Shown one piece after another: positions 9,355 to 22,208 of a stretch of DNA of 64,000 bases; position 1 is the stretch's first letter, and each line of letters begins with the position of its first letter. Under the pieces are notes generated by a model. It had not been told where the DNA came from. It ran no database searches and worked only from the letters and a program-made list of their open reading frames with translations. Where the stretch lies: positions 1,302,001-1,366,000 of the forward strand of contig JABELC010000002.1 of assembly GCA_028455995.1 (NCBI GenBank), written 5' to 3'. The DNA comes from Scleromitrula shiraiana (Eukaryota > Ascomycota > Leotiomycetes > Helotiales > Sclerotiniaceae). Position numbers and translations under genes: made by a program.

Positions 9355-12132
9355 TCAGTCATCTTCTATATCATCCGAACTAGCCTGGCCCTTCAATTCA
9401 CTAACTATCGCTTTCGTTCCTCTCCGTCCAATACAAATTGTTTCGTCAGGAGATGACGGGTGGTGCTTATCAACTTTCGATCCAATAAATGGCCTGGGCT
9501 TGGTAAATACAGTTCGCTGCTGTAAATCAAAAGCAGAGCCGCCTTGAGTCGATATAGATACTTCGAGTTGAGAATCGGTCAGAGCAACCAGTGATACGGA
9601 ATCTAGGCCTGAGCTTGATGGACTAGAAAAGTTTTGGGTAGAAACTCTAGCTGAGTTTGTCCCTCGAGAGGGAGTATCAAAATTGGAGATACATCGATTG
9701 CCTTGTGTACTTGAACAACGATATGGCGTGTTATCTCTAGCTTGTACCTCTGATGAGCTTCCTGACGCCATTAATTGATGAGCATAAATTGATAGGCTTG
9801 GAGATGCGTCTGTATTCGCTTTATGGAGCTGGTGGGTTTCTCTGCGACCTGAAGCGACGTATTTGGGCTGCAGGGGACTCTCCGAATCAAGAGAGTTGTG
9901 AGCAAATGTCGAGGACGTAGGCGAATTTTCTTTTCCTTCCATAATCATAGGCAGAGACTCACCGTGAATCTCTCTGGGTGGATTTGCATGCACTGAAGAT
10001 GAGCTAGTAGGGTTAATTTTCTGTTCGAAACTTCTAGTTTTGTCTTTTTTCGTTGCTATATCCTCGTCTTCACTGCTGCCGCCAAACACAAATTTCATCC
10101 ATATCTCGTTATGATCTTTGTTGCCTTGAGGCTTTTGCAGAGGGATTGTAGGTTCTGGGCATCTGATGGTCTCTGGTAAAACTGTTTGCGGAGACTCAGC
10201 TTGAGCATCCTGATGACATAATCCGACTGCTTCTTCGGGCGCTTTGGGCAGTCCAGAAAGGGCGATAGGGATTTCAGGATGCAAGGAACTCTCACGAGGA
10301 TTTTGCATCGACTTTAATTGAGGAGGTTCTAATCTATCAGGAGTAGAAAAGTTACGAGGTGGATTCCAAGGAATAGTTGAAGAAGTCCCCTCAGAAATCT
10401 GAACAGATGCTTGATCTGTATCGTTGTTCATATGTTGTAACCATTCTGTCTCTGTTTCGGTATATCTATAATTGTCTGACCAGAAATTCTCGGACATGAC
10501 TTCATGCGAAACACCGAGGTTATGCGGGATTGTTTCTCTCTCAGAACCACCAGGATTATTAAACGAAAGCTGTTCTCTTCGATCGATAGCTGTATTATCA
10601 GAATGCAACGAGCTTTCACGATCTTTATTTCCATCTACATGGCCTTCCAATTGGTAATTCTGACTCTTGCGAATGACAGAAGTGGTGTCTACTCCTGAGC
10701 TTGTTGATTTAGCTCGGCAATTTGTTTGATCGCTATGCTGCTCGTTTTTCCCACTTTCCAAATTATTCGACGATGATGCAATCCAATGATTCCCTATGTC
10801 ATCATTCAACACTTCGTTATCTTGAGTGGGAGGTTTGCGTTGTATCTCTTGAGCAAAGTTGCTGCTATTACACTGAGGTGAGCTTAGGCGGAGGACTGGG
10901 TGGTTGAGACGTATTGGTACTGGCTGTTTCATTCCAGTATTGCAAACAGATCTGATGGCGGTCCGTGAGAATGGAGAAGAGATACTATCTGAATCTGAAA
11001 CATCAGGAATTGAGTTCCTATTGTTAGGCGAGAAAGGTGTGGACCAGCGTTCCTGGAGCATCTCTTTATGGCTATATGTATTGCCATTTGTGTGCAAGTC
11101 TATCAACTGTCGATTTTCTCCATTCGCTCCTTTATAGCATCTTGCTTCGAAAGCATTGAGGAACTTATCGCTGTTTGTGTCATCTCTTCCATCCACAAAA
11201 TTAACGTTGTCGACATTGTCAAGCAACATTTCATCCGATGATAGTGTTTGCAACCTATGAGATGACATCGCACGAGGCATAGAACGAATTGCTTTGCTCG
11301 GTTTGGAGCTAGAACTTAGACCAAAAGGAACGACTCTGCCATCAATCGAGATCCTAACATCATTTCTCACATGGCCTTGATTTGAATCCTGAGAGAGATT
11401 ATTTGAGTCTTGATCTCTCCTTGTCGCAAATGGTGACCTGATTATAGATTGGTTCTTGGCGTATCTAGCTCGATGTCCATCTGTCAATTTTCTTCTTCGG
11501 CCTACCTCCTCGTTATGTCTTGAAGAGTTAAACCTCATTTGTGGTCGACGAATTGTGTTGAGACCGGCCCAGTCGACCTTGCATAGTAATCTCCGTCTCT
11601 TTGTCTCCATTGAGTCTTCCTCTGGTTCTTGTAAAGATTTTTGTTGTGGAGCTTCTTTAGTTCTTGATAGTTCTACCGAAGCGGCACGTTCACGCTTGAT
11701 TCGTAATGGAGATGGAGTTGCACTATCTCGTTCATAATTAGGAATCGAGCGTTGGTTAATAATTTTTGGAGATGGTGACCGAGTATCCATTGAGATGCTT
11801 CGAGCATCTGTTTGTCGTGAGATAGGCTCTCTGTGTTCATGATATCTCCTTCCGTCGTCCAACATGAAGTCTTCATATCCTGATCTAACGGCTGCCTTAC
11901 TAGACAATCCATCATGATTTCTCTGACCATCATGACTATGCAGTTCAGATTTCTGTGTCAAGTCAACACGCACTTTGCCGAATATAGACCATTTGGCGGG
12001 ACTTCGTTTGAACCCTCCACTTCTCAAGTTGGCTTGAACCTTTGCAAAATGCTCTTTTTGCCGACTGGTCAGGGCGCCCTTCGATGAAGACTTTCCAGAA
12101 TGCCTTTGAAGGCGACCGCCTGTCCAATTCAT
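9355..12132 (-). CDS. Conserved fungal protein with N-terminal MNWTGGRLQRH motif, function unknown
   Basis: Uninterrupted ORF of 925 codons. The N-terminus reads MNWTGGRLQRHSG, then a basic segment with RQKEHFAKVQANLRSG. I have the impression that this start motif recurs in filamentous ascomycete proteins, which supports the chosen Met; a search is needed to confirm it. The rest is almost wholly polar and disordered, rich in Ser, Asn, Arg and Gln, with many SP and TP sites and no membrane segment. Basic clusters such as KTRS and RRRLL suggest a nuclear protein, but this is inference. No catalytic motif is visible. The last ~30 residues turn acidic (SSDDIEDD). Confidence 0.75.
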   Translation of the reverse strand: MNWTGGRLQRHSGKSSSKGALTSRQKEHFAKVQANLRSGGFKRSPAKWSIFGKVRVDLTQKSELHSHDGQRNHDGLSSKAAVRSGYEDFMLDDGRRYHEHREPISRQTDARSISMDTRSPSPKIINQRSIPNYERDSATPSPLRIKRERAASVELSRTKEAPQQKSLQEPEEDSMETKRRRLLCKVDWAGLNTIRRPQMRFNSSRHNEEVGRRRKLTDGHRARYAKNQSIIRSPFATRRDQDSNNLSQDSNQGHVRNDVRISIDGRVVPFGLSSSSKPSKAIRSMPRAMSSHRLQTLSSDEMLLDNVDNVNFVDGRDDTNSDKFLNAFEARCYKGANGENRQLIDLHTNGNTYSHKEMLQERWSTPFSPNNRNSIPDVSDSDSISSPFSRTAIRSVCNTGMKQPVPIRLNHPVLRLSSPQCNSSNFAQEIQRKPPTQDNEVLNDDIGNHWIASSSNNLESGKNEQHSDQTNCRAKSTSSGVDTTSVIRKSQNYQLEGHVDGNKDRESSLHSDNTAIDRREQLSFNNPGGSERETIPHNLGVSHEVMSENFWSDNYRYTETETEWLQHMNNDTDQASVQISEGTSSTIPWNPPRNFSTPDRLEPPQLKSMQNPRESSLHPEIPIALSGLPKAPEEAVGLCHQDAQAESPQTVLPETIRCPEPTIPLQKPQGNKDHNEIWMKFVFGGSSEDEDIATKKDKTRSFEQKINPTSSSSVHANPPREIHGESLPMIMEGKENSPTSSTFAHNSLDSESPLQPKYVASGRRETHQLHKANTDASPSLSIYAHQLMASGSSSEVQARDNTPYRCSSTQGNRCISNFDTPSRGTNSARVSTQNFSSPSSSGLDSVSLVALTDSQLEVSISTQGGSAFDLQQRTVFTKPRPFIGSKVDKHHPSSPDETICIGRRGTKAIVSELKGQASSDDIEDD

Positions 12133-13967
12133 TTGTCAAAAATTAAACATGTATAGATAATATATGATAGTATGAAGTTAGAAATTAATTTGATGAAGAT
12201 GAATATTGTATGTTGATGTCTAGTCTAAGAACATGGGAGAAGAAAAATAATAGGGTGGGGGTTATGTCAATTTTGTAATTCACTTCACTTCATGGATTCA
12301 CCTTTGATCACCAGCACTGTGGCAGTACATAATAGATTTCCTTTGCTGTTACCGAAATGATTCAAAACATGGAAATTTTTGAAATATTTGCTTCCCTCAT
12401 TCACGAACGATTCTTGTGATGATTCTAAGGAGAGGTTATTGCCCTGTGTCACTATTTAGACCGGATGTATTCTAGATACTGGACAGTTACCTGTTGATTG
12501 TACTCTATCCATATGGTAGTCCTCCAGCTGGAGTTAGTAAATGGCATTTTTCACGCAGGAATATCCTACAGTATCGCCTGCGAAATTTGCCTGCATGGTT
12601 TTACGTTTGCTCCCACACACGAGCAGTGTTGGCAGACCGTCACGAGAATCCAATACCTTGTGTTCCTCCTTCTAGCTTGTCATAAGAATTCTCTTAGAGG
12701 AGTGATTTATATTCTGCTGGTATTTAGTAATAATTTCTTATTAACAGTATACTCCGCATGATTTTAGATGCTCTTCATATCGGCATGGTTCTCGGCTATC
12801 TTCTATAGCATCAAGCATCTGATCATCCACTGAGGCATAGTTTGTTTAGATTCTTGACACCAACCCATACTACTGACCATTCCTTATTAACCTTAGAAGT
12901 AGATTTTTAGAACTTCAGCCAGCAATAAGGAACAGCATTGAAGAAGCTTCGGAGAGATCCATTGAAGTCCTCTCCACAAATTGAACTTGTGAAAACAGAA
13001 AGACCAAAGCCAACCAGAAATTGGGGTAAGAAATATCTAGCCCACGATAGTTTCGAATACAGGAAATGGATATATTCCTACACCATGCTCATATTTTTCA
13101 GAGTTATGGATGTGTGTAAATAAAGAAATATGAATGGGAGATACACCATCTTACGATGCTAATCACTGCAACGATAGCCATGAATGAGCATTTGGTATAC
13201 TTGACAAAACGTATATATTACTATGAAGTCCTTGTCCCCTCACCCGACATATATAAATACTTTAGTCGGAAAGTTTCTTGTAAAAAATCAAACAAATTTA
13301 AAAGAAATTTGATACTCAGCATGCTTGAGATTGCAGAACAACCCCCAGGTCACTCAAAACCAGAATCACCTAAACTTTTGGAGTGGTAAAACATAAGGAA
13401 CAGAGTGGGATACCGAAATAGGGGAAAGTCTGATATGTGCACTTTAGACTATCACCTAATTAGACCTACGCCTCTTTGACAACCCGTTACAGATTTTCTA
13501 TATAACATGAATTTGGGGGAGATTGGCGGGATTGGAGTAATGGTGTAAATGGGGAAGAGAATGCTTATTTTCACCAGATTTGCAAAACTAAGAATGTCCT
13601 CGATGTTCTACTGACTTATTATCCATGGATCATTGACTGAGCTTGGTTAGTATTATGACTTCTAAATTTGCCGGACACGTCAGAATTAGCCCGCCCCAAA
13701 CTTCCGGGTCGGGGCAGTGTCGTCGGCTAAGGAGATGAGCACGTGCAGTCGGTGTTTAGGCGGCCGAAGTTCTTCTAGCGGGGCAAAAGCAATTGATAAT
13801 GTCCAACAATCTTCAACTTTCGTTTTCTACAACTTCTTCAACATCAATCAAGCGCCTTTGAAATTCTTTTAATATCAGCGCAAGCTGCACGAAAATAACA
13901 TTTAAAAGTCTATTGCTTATCTGTTGAAAAGAGGATAGGGTAATATATCTAAATAGAAGCCGCAAAA
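12133..13967. other. Spacer between two divergent genes
   Basis: The 1.8-kb region separates the minus-strand 925-aa gene from plus-strand crm1. Small ORFs at 12494-12761, 12938-13123 and 13156-13389 have no recognisable features. The right ~300 bp, with a more GC-rich stretch at about 13680-13790, is the likely crm1 promoter. Confidence 0.5.
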
Positions 13968-16900
13968 ATGGCTGTCACGATTGAAGAGCTTGACGCGACA
14001 GTACGCACCTTTTATGAGGGTCGCGGCGATGCTGTGAGTTGATATACCTTAGTTAAAAGGGTCTCTTCGCATCGAGGGCTCATGCTGACGCGTTGGTGAA
14101 TTAGCAAAAAGCTGCACAGGCTGCGATGAATCAGGTACGACTTTAATATGCGCTGAAAATCTTCTTATCCATCTAGACGCCTTGCCGTGCTGACGCAAAA
14201 GAACAGTTCAAGGAGGACCCCGAGGCATGGACATTGGTTGATAAGATATTGTCGGATTCAAGTTATCCTCAAACCAAATGTTGGTCTCAAGATCCAAATC
14301 AATATCCTACATTCATTCACTGACAAATTACTAGATCTGGGTCTGCAGGTCCTGGATCATGTTATCATGACAAGATGGAAGATTTTGCCTAGGGATCAAT
14401 GCCAAGGTCTACAATTGTTCTCTCTTTATTTAAGTGAGCTACAATGCTGATTGTGGACAGGTATTCGAAATTTCGTCGTTAACTTCATTATACAATGTTC
14501 GAGCTCGGAAGAATCCCTCAGGAGCCAGAGAACCCTTTTGAACAAGTTGAACCTCGTTCTCGTATCGATATTGAAGCAAGAATGGCCTCACAATTGGCCG
14601 ACATTCATCAACGAGATTATATCCTCCTGCCATACCAGTTTGTCGATATGCGAGAATAACATGTCGATCTTGCGTTTACTGTCCGAAGAAGTGTTCGATT
14701 ACTCGGCAGATCAAATGACATCAACCAAGACGAAGAATTTGAAGACAACGATGTGCCAGGAATTCTCTTCGATTTTCCAACTCTGTAACGAGGTCCTAAA
14801 TAGCGCCACTCAAGAGAGTTTAATCAAGTCGACCCTTGAAACCCTACTTAGATTTTTCAACTGGATTCCCCTTGGGTATATCTTTGAGACCACGGTTATT
14901 GACACTCTTCGAACAAGATTTTTGGAAATGCCAGAGTTCAGGAATGTTACGTTAAAGTGTTTGACAGAAATTGGTGGATTGCAGACCGGACAGCAGAACA
15001 ACTATGACGAGAAATTGGTTCAGATGTTCACGGAGGTTTTGACCACTATCTCTAAGATCATTCCCTTATCTCTTGATCTCAAGACAACATACAACTCTAG
15101 TAACTCCAAGGATCAAGAGTTTATCCAGAACTTGGCACTTTTCCTTTGCAACTTCTTCAGCGTTCACCTCACCGTTAGTACTGACCTTATTTCAATAATA
15201 ACTTGAACCTATACTGATGCCTCCAACAGCTCATAGAAAACCTCCCGAATCGCGATTTCCTTACCCACGCCCATTTCTACCTAATCCGAATTTCCCAAAT
15301 CGAAGATAGAGAAATCTTCAAGATCTGTTTAGAATACTGGACTAGACTTGTACAAGAGTTATACGATGAGCAGCAGTCTTTACCAATCTCCGATGTCAAC
15401 CCACTTGTCAATATGGGAGTCGCTGGTCTCAACCCTGGAGCACCTAATCCGACATTGCTTGCCAACTATCCTCTACGGAAACATAAATACAATGAGGTGC
15501 TCTCAAATCTACGTGTAGTCATGATTGAGAAGATGGTTCGACCGGAGGAAGTATTGATTGTCGAAAACGACGAAGGCGAGATTGTGCGTGAATTCGTCAA
15601 AGAGAGTGACACCATCCAACTCTACAAGACGACCAGAGAATGTTTGGTTTATCTTACCCATTTGGATGTGGTTGATACAGAAAATATTATGACAGAAAAG
15701 CTCTCTCGCCAAGTTGATGGTTCCGAGTGGTCATGGGCTAATTGCAATACCTTATGCTGGGCCATTGGATCTATTTCTCTTGCCATGAACGAAGAAACAG
15801 AGAAGCGCTTTTTGGTCACTGTCATCAAGGATCTACTTGGCTTGACTGAGATGAAACGAGGAAAAGATAACAAAGCAGTGGTCGCTAGTAACATCATGTA
15901 TATCGTTGGACAATATCCTCGTTTTTTGAAGGCCCATTGGAAGTTCTTGAAAACTGTTGTTAACAAGCTCTTCGAATTCATGCATGAATCTCATGAGGGT
16001 GTTCAAGACATGGCTTGCGATACATTCATCAAGATTGCTAAGCAATGCAAGCGTCACTTCGTTACGTTGCAACCTGGTGAATCGGAGCCTTTCATTGAGG
16101 AGATTGTGAGGACGATGCGCAAGATCACTTGTGATCTTTCTCCACAACAAGTACATACCTTTTATGAGGCATGTGGATACATGATCGCTGCCCAGCCACA
16201 GAAGAACACACAGGAGAGACTAATTGCCGAATTAATGTCATATCCTAATGCAGCATGGGATGCCATTATTGCCCAAGCCACCACGAATCCAACTGTCTTA
16301 CAAGACGCAGATACTATTAAAGTCATCGGTAATGTCATGAAGACTAATGTATCTGCTTGTTCGTCAATCGGAAGCTACTTCTATCCTCAAATTGGACGAA
16401 TCTACCTAGACATGCTCTCAATGTATAAGGCCACCAGTCAAATGATTTCAGAAGCAGTTGCTAACGATGGTAATTGGGCATCAGATTTTATGCGAATGAC
16501 TATGCTGACATGTAATAGGCGAGATTGCTACAAAGATGCCAAGAGTCCGTGGATTGAGAACTATTAAGAAAGAGATTCTCAAGCTTATCGAGACATACGT
16601 TGAGAAGTCTGATGACCTTGAGATGGTTCGAAACAACATCGTTCCAGCTCTGCTCGAGGCAGTCCTTATTGACTACAACCGCAACGTTCCCGGTGCTCGC
16701 GATGCCGAGGTCCTGAAAGTTATGTCTGTGATCATAACTAAGCTCTCTGTACGTTGGACCCCTTATCGCTCGAAGTATTCAGTGGTGCATACCCTTTCAT
16801 CTTCTATATTCTTTAATTTTGTACAAGCACCCCTCGGAATATCTGCTAACGTCGAATATAGGGTCTTATGGAGGATCAGGTTCCAAACATCATGGAAAAT

Positions 16901-17730
16901 GTTTTTGAATGTACATTGGACATGATTAACAAAGATTTCTCCGAATTCCCGGAACATCGTGTTGAGTTTTTCACGCTTCTCCGAGCCATCAACTTACATT
17001 GCTTCCCTGCTCTTCTCAAACTTGATAACCGCCAGTTCAAGTTTGTTATTGATTCTTGCATGTGGGCCAGCAAGCACGATAATCGCGAAGTCGAATACGC
17101 TGGTCTTAACATGTGTCTTGAATTAATCATCAACATTGCAGAGACAGATCCTACGACTTCAAACGCATTTTTCCAACAATTCTTTGTTCCAATTCTTCAA
17201 GATGTTTTCTTCGTGCTAACCGACACTGACCACAAAGCTGGGTTTAAATCACAATCTACTCTCCTAGCAAGAATGTTCTATTTCGTTCATCCTGCTGATG
17301 GCTCCGTGGCAAAGATCCAGGGACCTATCTACGCCCGAGACCAAGCACCAGTAGGAACAAGCAACGAGGACTTCCTCACAAACTTTGTTGCTAGTTTGTT
17401 GCAGAATGCCTTCCCTAACCTTCAAGTGTAAGTCTTTTCTATATACATATATTCAAGCATCTCGTGTCCTTACTAATTTGATACAGAAACCAAATCAAGT
17501 CTTTCGTGGAAGGTCTTTTCACCCTTAATCACTCCGCAGATCGGTTTAGACTCAACTTGCGTGACTTCCTCATTTCTTTGAAGGAATTCTCTTCGTCTGA
17601 TAATGCCGAACTATTTGCAGAAGAGAAGGAAATGGCAGAGAAAGATGCAAAGGCCGCCGAGCGTGAGCGTCTTTCGAAAGTTGGAGGACTTATTAAGCCT
17701 GCAGAACTTGACGAGGATGACGAATTGTGA
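13968..17730 (+). CDS. crm1: Exportin-1 / CRM1 nuclear export receptor
   Basis: Nine exons: 13968-14033, 14105-14134, 14207-14279, 14335-14406, 14461-15173, 15230-16469, 16519-16748, 16862-17427 and 17487-17730. All junctions keep frame and give 1077 aa, the usual CRM1 length. CRM1 is a Ran-GTP-dependent HEAT-repeat karyopherin that exports cargoes with leucine-rich signals through the nuclear pore. Diagnostic stretches include MTRWKILPRDQCQGIRNFVV (importin-beta-like N-terminus), RGKDNKAVVASNIMYIVGQY (central repeats) and PQQVHTFYEACGYMI. The C-terminus is acidic (ELDEDDEL). The residue aligned with the leptomycin-B-reactive cysteine of human CRM1 (LLGLCEQKRGK) is Thr524 here (LLGLTEMKRGK). 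Four small exons at the 5' end are typical of the gene in filamentous fungi. Confidence 0.97.
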
Positions 17731-18668
17731 CTTGATGTTGAGTTACGAATTGATCATGCAAACGAGGAAATGATCCCCACAGATCAACAACGTCGAATCA
17801 ACTACAATGCAAACAAACTTGATGGCTGGGATCTCTACGACATTTGAAAAATCTCACCTACAAATCTGCAGTAATAACTGCTTTCCACTCTGGATAACGA
17901 TCTTTCTCTTTTTCGCTCGATGATATCAGATACCCAGGAGCTCTTTGCTACCTGAATGGAGTTACTACAAAGGATCAGAATGATATTGTCTTTCTAAAAA
18001 GTTCCCATTATGTTTAGATTCATTTCTTTTTATCAATCGCGAGGCGATACACAATATGCGTCTGCAAACAATTTTGTTTCTTGATACCTCCGAATTTAGG
18101 GGAATGCGGTGCACACAGCTGGTGGAGAAACCCTGAAATATATTATGTGCGTTGGGAGGGATGAGAACAAGACTTGAAAGATGGGCTGTGAAATCCTGAA
18201 ATATTTTAGGTATCACAACGAATATAATGAAAAAAAAGAAGAGATTAATTTAGGCATGTGAAAGATATCACATGCTAACATGTGCCTAGTGTTTTTGCTG
18301 TAGCAATTTGTACCATCCAAATGATGTTTCCCTGCACCAGATTATGCACGTGTTTGGCATACGAGGTTGTGATTGGTCTCTGTAACGTTCCTTTTTCTCA
18401 CTTGCTTGCATCTGCACCTCGTTGTACCTTTTCGTTACTTGCTTGCGTTGCCATTTACCGCACAAATCTTCAGATGGTAGGTAGATTGCATGTGCCATTG
18501 GTTAGCCCAAGGTAATATAAATGAGATTTACAAGGTGCCCTTATCAATCAGATATAGGTTGTACTCGATAATATCAAACAAACATAAGTATATGACCCCG
18601 CGGTTTGTACAATATTTCCAATCAAATTATCATATCTGTACCTGCCCATCTTTTCCCTTTCCTCTTGC
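17731..18668. other. crm1 3' flank and phytase-like gene promoter
   Basis: No gene seen. The first ~250 bp is the probable crm1 3' UTR. The region just before 18669 is CT-rich (CCCATCTTTTCCCTTTCCTC), a common feature ahead of fungal starts. Confidence 0.5.
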
Positions 18669-20424
18669 ATGATGTTTCTATTCAAATTTACAGCAGTTGC
18701 TTGCTTGATCAATCTTGTACTTGCACAAAACAATACTTTTGTGAACCAAACTACCTGCAATGGCCAAACTTACACATACCAAGAACTTGCAGGATATGGA
18801 CTTATTCCCGGTAACGCCCGTGATAAGTTTGGGGATACTATTGGAGGCATTGGAAGCGCAATCTACATGGATTTACTTCATTGGTCTCAATTAAGCAATG
18901 GTAGCTATAGTGGCGTTTTGTGGACTTTACCTGACAGAGGATGGTTCGTATATTCTGTTTCCTCGAGTTCGAAAATGCAACTAATCTGATGAAACGAATG
19001 ACAGGAACACAGAAGGGACACTCAATTACCAATCTAGAGTACATAAATTCAATATCCTTTTTACGCCTCAACCAGACGCATCTTTGTCCAGCCCATCTGG
19101 CAATAATTTGTTCTTTACATACAACGATACAGTGTTGTTCTATGGGCCTGATGGCACACCAACTACAGGGTTAGATGCCGATGGTTCGGGACACATAAGC
19201 TTCGATGGCTTTCCAGATTTGCCTGTGGCAACGTATACTGGTGATGGGTTTGGTAACAGTGGGGCAGGGGGTCGGAGAATACCTGTTGATGCGGAAGGAT
19301 TGGTAGTTGATGATTCAGGAGGATTCTGGATTAGTGATGAATATGTACGCGTTTTCCCCACATTCTGTCTCCCGATATGTAAGTTATTAACAAATCACAA
19401 AACTAGGGACCATACATATATCATTTCAACGCCTCGGGCATAATGGTCACTGCTATCCGCCCTCCAAATGCAATAATACCCATGCGTAACGGTAGCGAAT
19501 CTTTCTCGGCAGATTCCCCTTACTACTATCCTGATCAAGGCTCGGGTGATGATGTTTCCCCGGCCGATAACCCCACTGGGAGAGACAATAACCACGGTTT
19601 CGAAGGTCTTACAGTATCACCTGATGGCAAGACACTCTACACATTGCTTCAAGCCGCCACAAACCAAGAAGGTGGGTTAGCGGCACAAACAGAACGTTAC
19701 ACGCGACTACTCACCTACGATATAAGCAATCCATCATCCCCGGTTTACATAAGTGAATATGTAGTTCCTCTACCATTCTACACCGACCCTAAAGCCAAAG
19801 CAAGCAAGAACCCCAAAGTAGCTGCGCAGTCCGAGATTCACGCTTACCAGAATGGGACCGAAACACAATTTCTCGTATTGGCTAGGGATTCTAAGGCCGG
19901 GAATGGTCGGGACTCTACAGAGAGTGTGTATAGACAGATAGATATCTTTGATATTTCCAACGCGACTAATATCAAAGGACTGACTTATGATTGTGCAAAT
20001 TGCTCAGTGGCGAGTAGTGCAGGAATTTTGGTCAAGGGGATCACCACGGCCACGTATTGTCCTTGGTTAGACTTTAATGATAACGATCAGCTGGGAAGAT
20101 TTGGCGTGCATAATGGAGGTGATAAGGATGCTAATTTGTTGAATGAGAAGTGGGAGAGTATCGCACTTGCACCAGTTGGGACGGCGCAGACAGGGGAGCC
20201 TGTCGAATATGTGAGCAATTTCTTTAACTTCTCCTGGTATTTTGAATTTGATGCGAGACGGTCACTGACGAGAGGAACCGTAACAGTTTATCTTCAGTTT
20301 GAGTGACAATGACTTCATCACCCAGGATGGATATCTGAAAGGGGGCAAGTTCACATATAGCGACGAAAGTGGATACAAATTGGATAACCAGGCTTTGGTG
20401 TTCAAGGTTACCATTCCAACTTAG
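18669..20424 (+). CDS. Secreted phytase-like / esterase-like beta-propeller protein
   Basis: Four exons: 18669-18943, 19005-19344, 19407-20210 and 20287-20424, encoding 518 aa. The last intron (20211-20286, donor GTGAGC, branch CTGAC, acceptor ACAG) joins GEPVEY to FIFSLSDNDF. Ignoring it would give a false C-terminus. The N-terminus has a signal peptide (FKFTAVACLINLVLA before QNN). The body has motifs of the phytase-like family (PF13449): DRGWNTEG, DAEGLVVDDSGGFWISDEYG, FEGLTVSPDGKTLYTLLQA, EKWESIAL and the C-terminal SDNDFITQDG. The family forms a propeller, and its substrate in fungi is usually unproven, so real phytase activity is not claimed. Several N-glycosylation sequons fit secretion. 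The two neighbours to the right are broken; this gene is intact. Confidence 0.88.
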
Positions 20425-20852
20425 AGTCCGTTGTTGTGGAATAGCTACCACTTCTGGTACTATGGTGGCTCCCGGATCAAAATCATCAGATGGCAGCCTC
20501 AAGACACGAATCATGGTGTTTCATTCGACATCTGTTAAGGTTTGATCATCGTGTTAGAATTTAACGTATTTGAACTCCGAACCGATTAGTATTGCGTGCT
20601 CAAACTTGTGCCACTGTAAATGTTTATTCTCGAAACTACTCGACAACGAAAAGATACTCGAGGGTTATGCAAAGCTAAGTTACTGAGCTCGATTATCAAA
20701 ATAGAATCTGTTCATTAATGAGATGATTACAGAGAATTGAATGAATTCAGCCACCAATGATTACGCATCAAGGAAAGCTATATTGCTTCTATCTACTGCC
20801 ATAATACCAAGCATATTCTCAATTTTCGGAGTTGTCAACTCTCATATACGCC
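20425..20852. other. Spacer, no gene seen
   Basis: A 428-bp gap between the 3' ends of two convergent loci. It shows nothing beyond probable transcript ends. Confidence 0.45.
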
Positions 20853-22208
20853 CTAATTCGCCTCAAATTTACTGGTTGGTCTCGGCCCCAACCCGCTCTT
20901 CACATAAGCCATATCAACCATTTTTATCGAAGCAATCGAATCCTCTCCACTAACCCAATACCGAGTTTCACGATCCTTGATCTGATTCACGACCTCCTCC
21001 ATCTGATATCTATACGACATCCAATGGTTCTCCCCAGGTAAATTTATGAACTCCCCACCAGCTTCCCTGAAGGAGTAAGCTTTATGTGACTTTTTCTTTA
21101 CCCAGGTTTTAATCGTCTTGTTAATATTCCTGTTTCAGATTGCAAATGAATCATTGACGTCTATACGATGCCAAACAACGGCGTGGATCAACCCGTGTAA
21201 CGCTACCTCGCGGCATAAAGTCTTCTCTTGATAGTCGGGAAGGCTTTCATCCGGAAATACAACTTGTCTATTTGTAACCGTTACATGTGAGGGCTTCCAA
21301 AGTGTAGGACCGATCAAAGTGCTCTTGGTCTCGCAGATTCCACCATTTGGGAAGCGAAATTTTGTCTTGAAGCAATAGTCACATTTGTCATGGATTCCAT
21401 CGGTATATGAATGGGTATCGCAGCTTAAACACTCCTCAGGCTCACAGTCAAAAGCTAAAAGTAGTGTAGCAAAACTGCATGTGCCCATAGCCATCATTGT
21501 GCCGCCGGATGTAGAGTAATTGGAATGGATATCGTCCTTGCTAGTTAGCCATCATGGTATCATGGACGCCGAGTCAACGTGGACTACGTCGGCTCGGTTA
21601 AACAAAGATCTGAAAAGAGACCAAGCAGGGTGGAATCGATTATGGAAGGCTTCTAGAAGAACGGGGGCATTGAGCTGGGACAACTCCGGTAGATTGAAAA
21701 GAATTTCGGCATCTTTAGCATTGGAAACTGACGGCTTTTCAAGAAGAACATGTTTGCCAGCGCGGATGGCACGAACAGCCCACTCATAATGTAGTTCATT
21801 TGGAAATGGGACCAAGATACAGTCAATGTTTGGATCTTCTAGCAGATCTAATGCAACTTAGTTAGATCTGAATTGGAACTTTTTGGATTGTGCAACTTAC
21901 GCTGATAGGAGTCCTTGACTTCTGGAATGCCATTAGATTTTGCAAATTCTTCGGCTCTTCTGCAATCTCGAGCAGCTACGGCTTGAACAATTACTTCGGG
22001 GTGTGATTTGGCGGGTATTATCAATGCCATGGGACTGCCCTCATTGTTAATACTTGGCTCTATGATGACATATAGGGAGTACTTCCGCGATTCCAGCGGC
22101 CCCTAAGATCCCGAACTTGAGAGCATCGCTGCGCTTCTCAACTGTAGCGGGAATGAAGGCTTGCCAGAGACGGCTGACCACCAGTATGCTGTAGTTCTAC
22201 TCAGGCAT
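20853..22208 (-). pseudogene. Gfo/Idh/MocA-type dehydrogenase (D-xylose/dihydrodiol dehydrogenase-like), multiply disabled
   Basis: The whole length of the family is readable: Rossmann start LKFGILGAAGIA, AKSHPEVIVQAVAARD, LHYEWAVRAIRAGKHVLLEKP (the conserved EKP), EAFHNRFHPAW, FDCEPEECLSCD, NRQVVFPDESLP and the tail GENHWMSYRYQ...YWVSGEDSI. An intron with GTAAGT near 21900 still splices correctly. Three in-frame stops interrupt it: TAG at 22199-22197 (fourth codon), TGA at 21554-21552 where family members have Trp (PWWLTSKDD), and TGA at 21137-21135. All three are explained by single C-to-T or G-to-A changes. The donor of the first intron (near 22083) also looks damaged. Intact relatives would be NAD(P)-dependent sugar or dihydrodiol oxidoreductases. 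Confidence 0.85.

Noticed and set aside
20211..20306. Phytase-like C-terminus ending RGTVTVYLQFE
   Set aside because: This is read through an intron. Splicing 20211-20286 restores the conserved SDNDFITQDG end at 20424.
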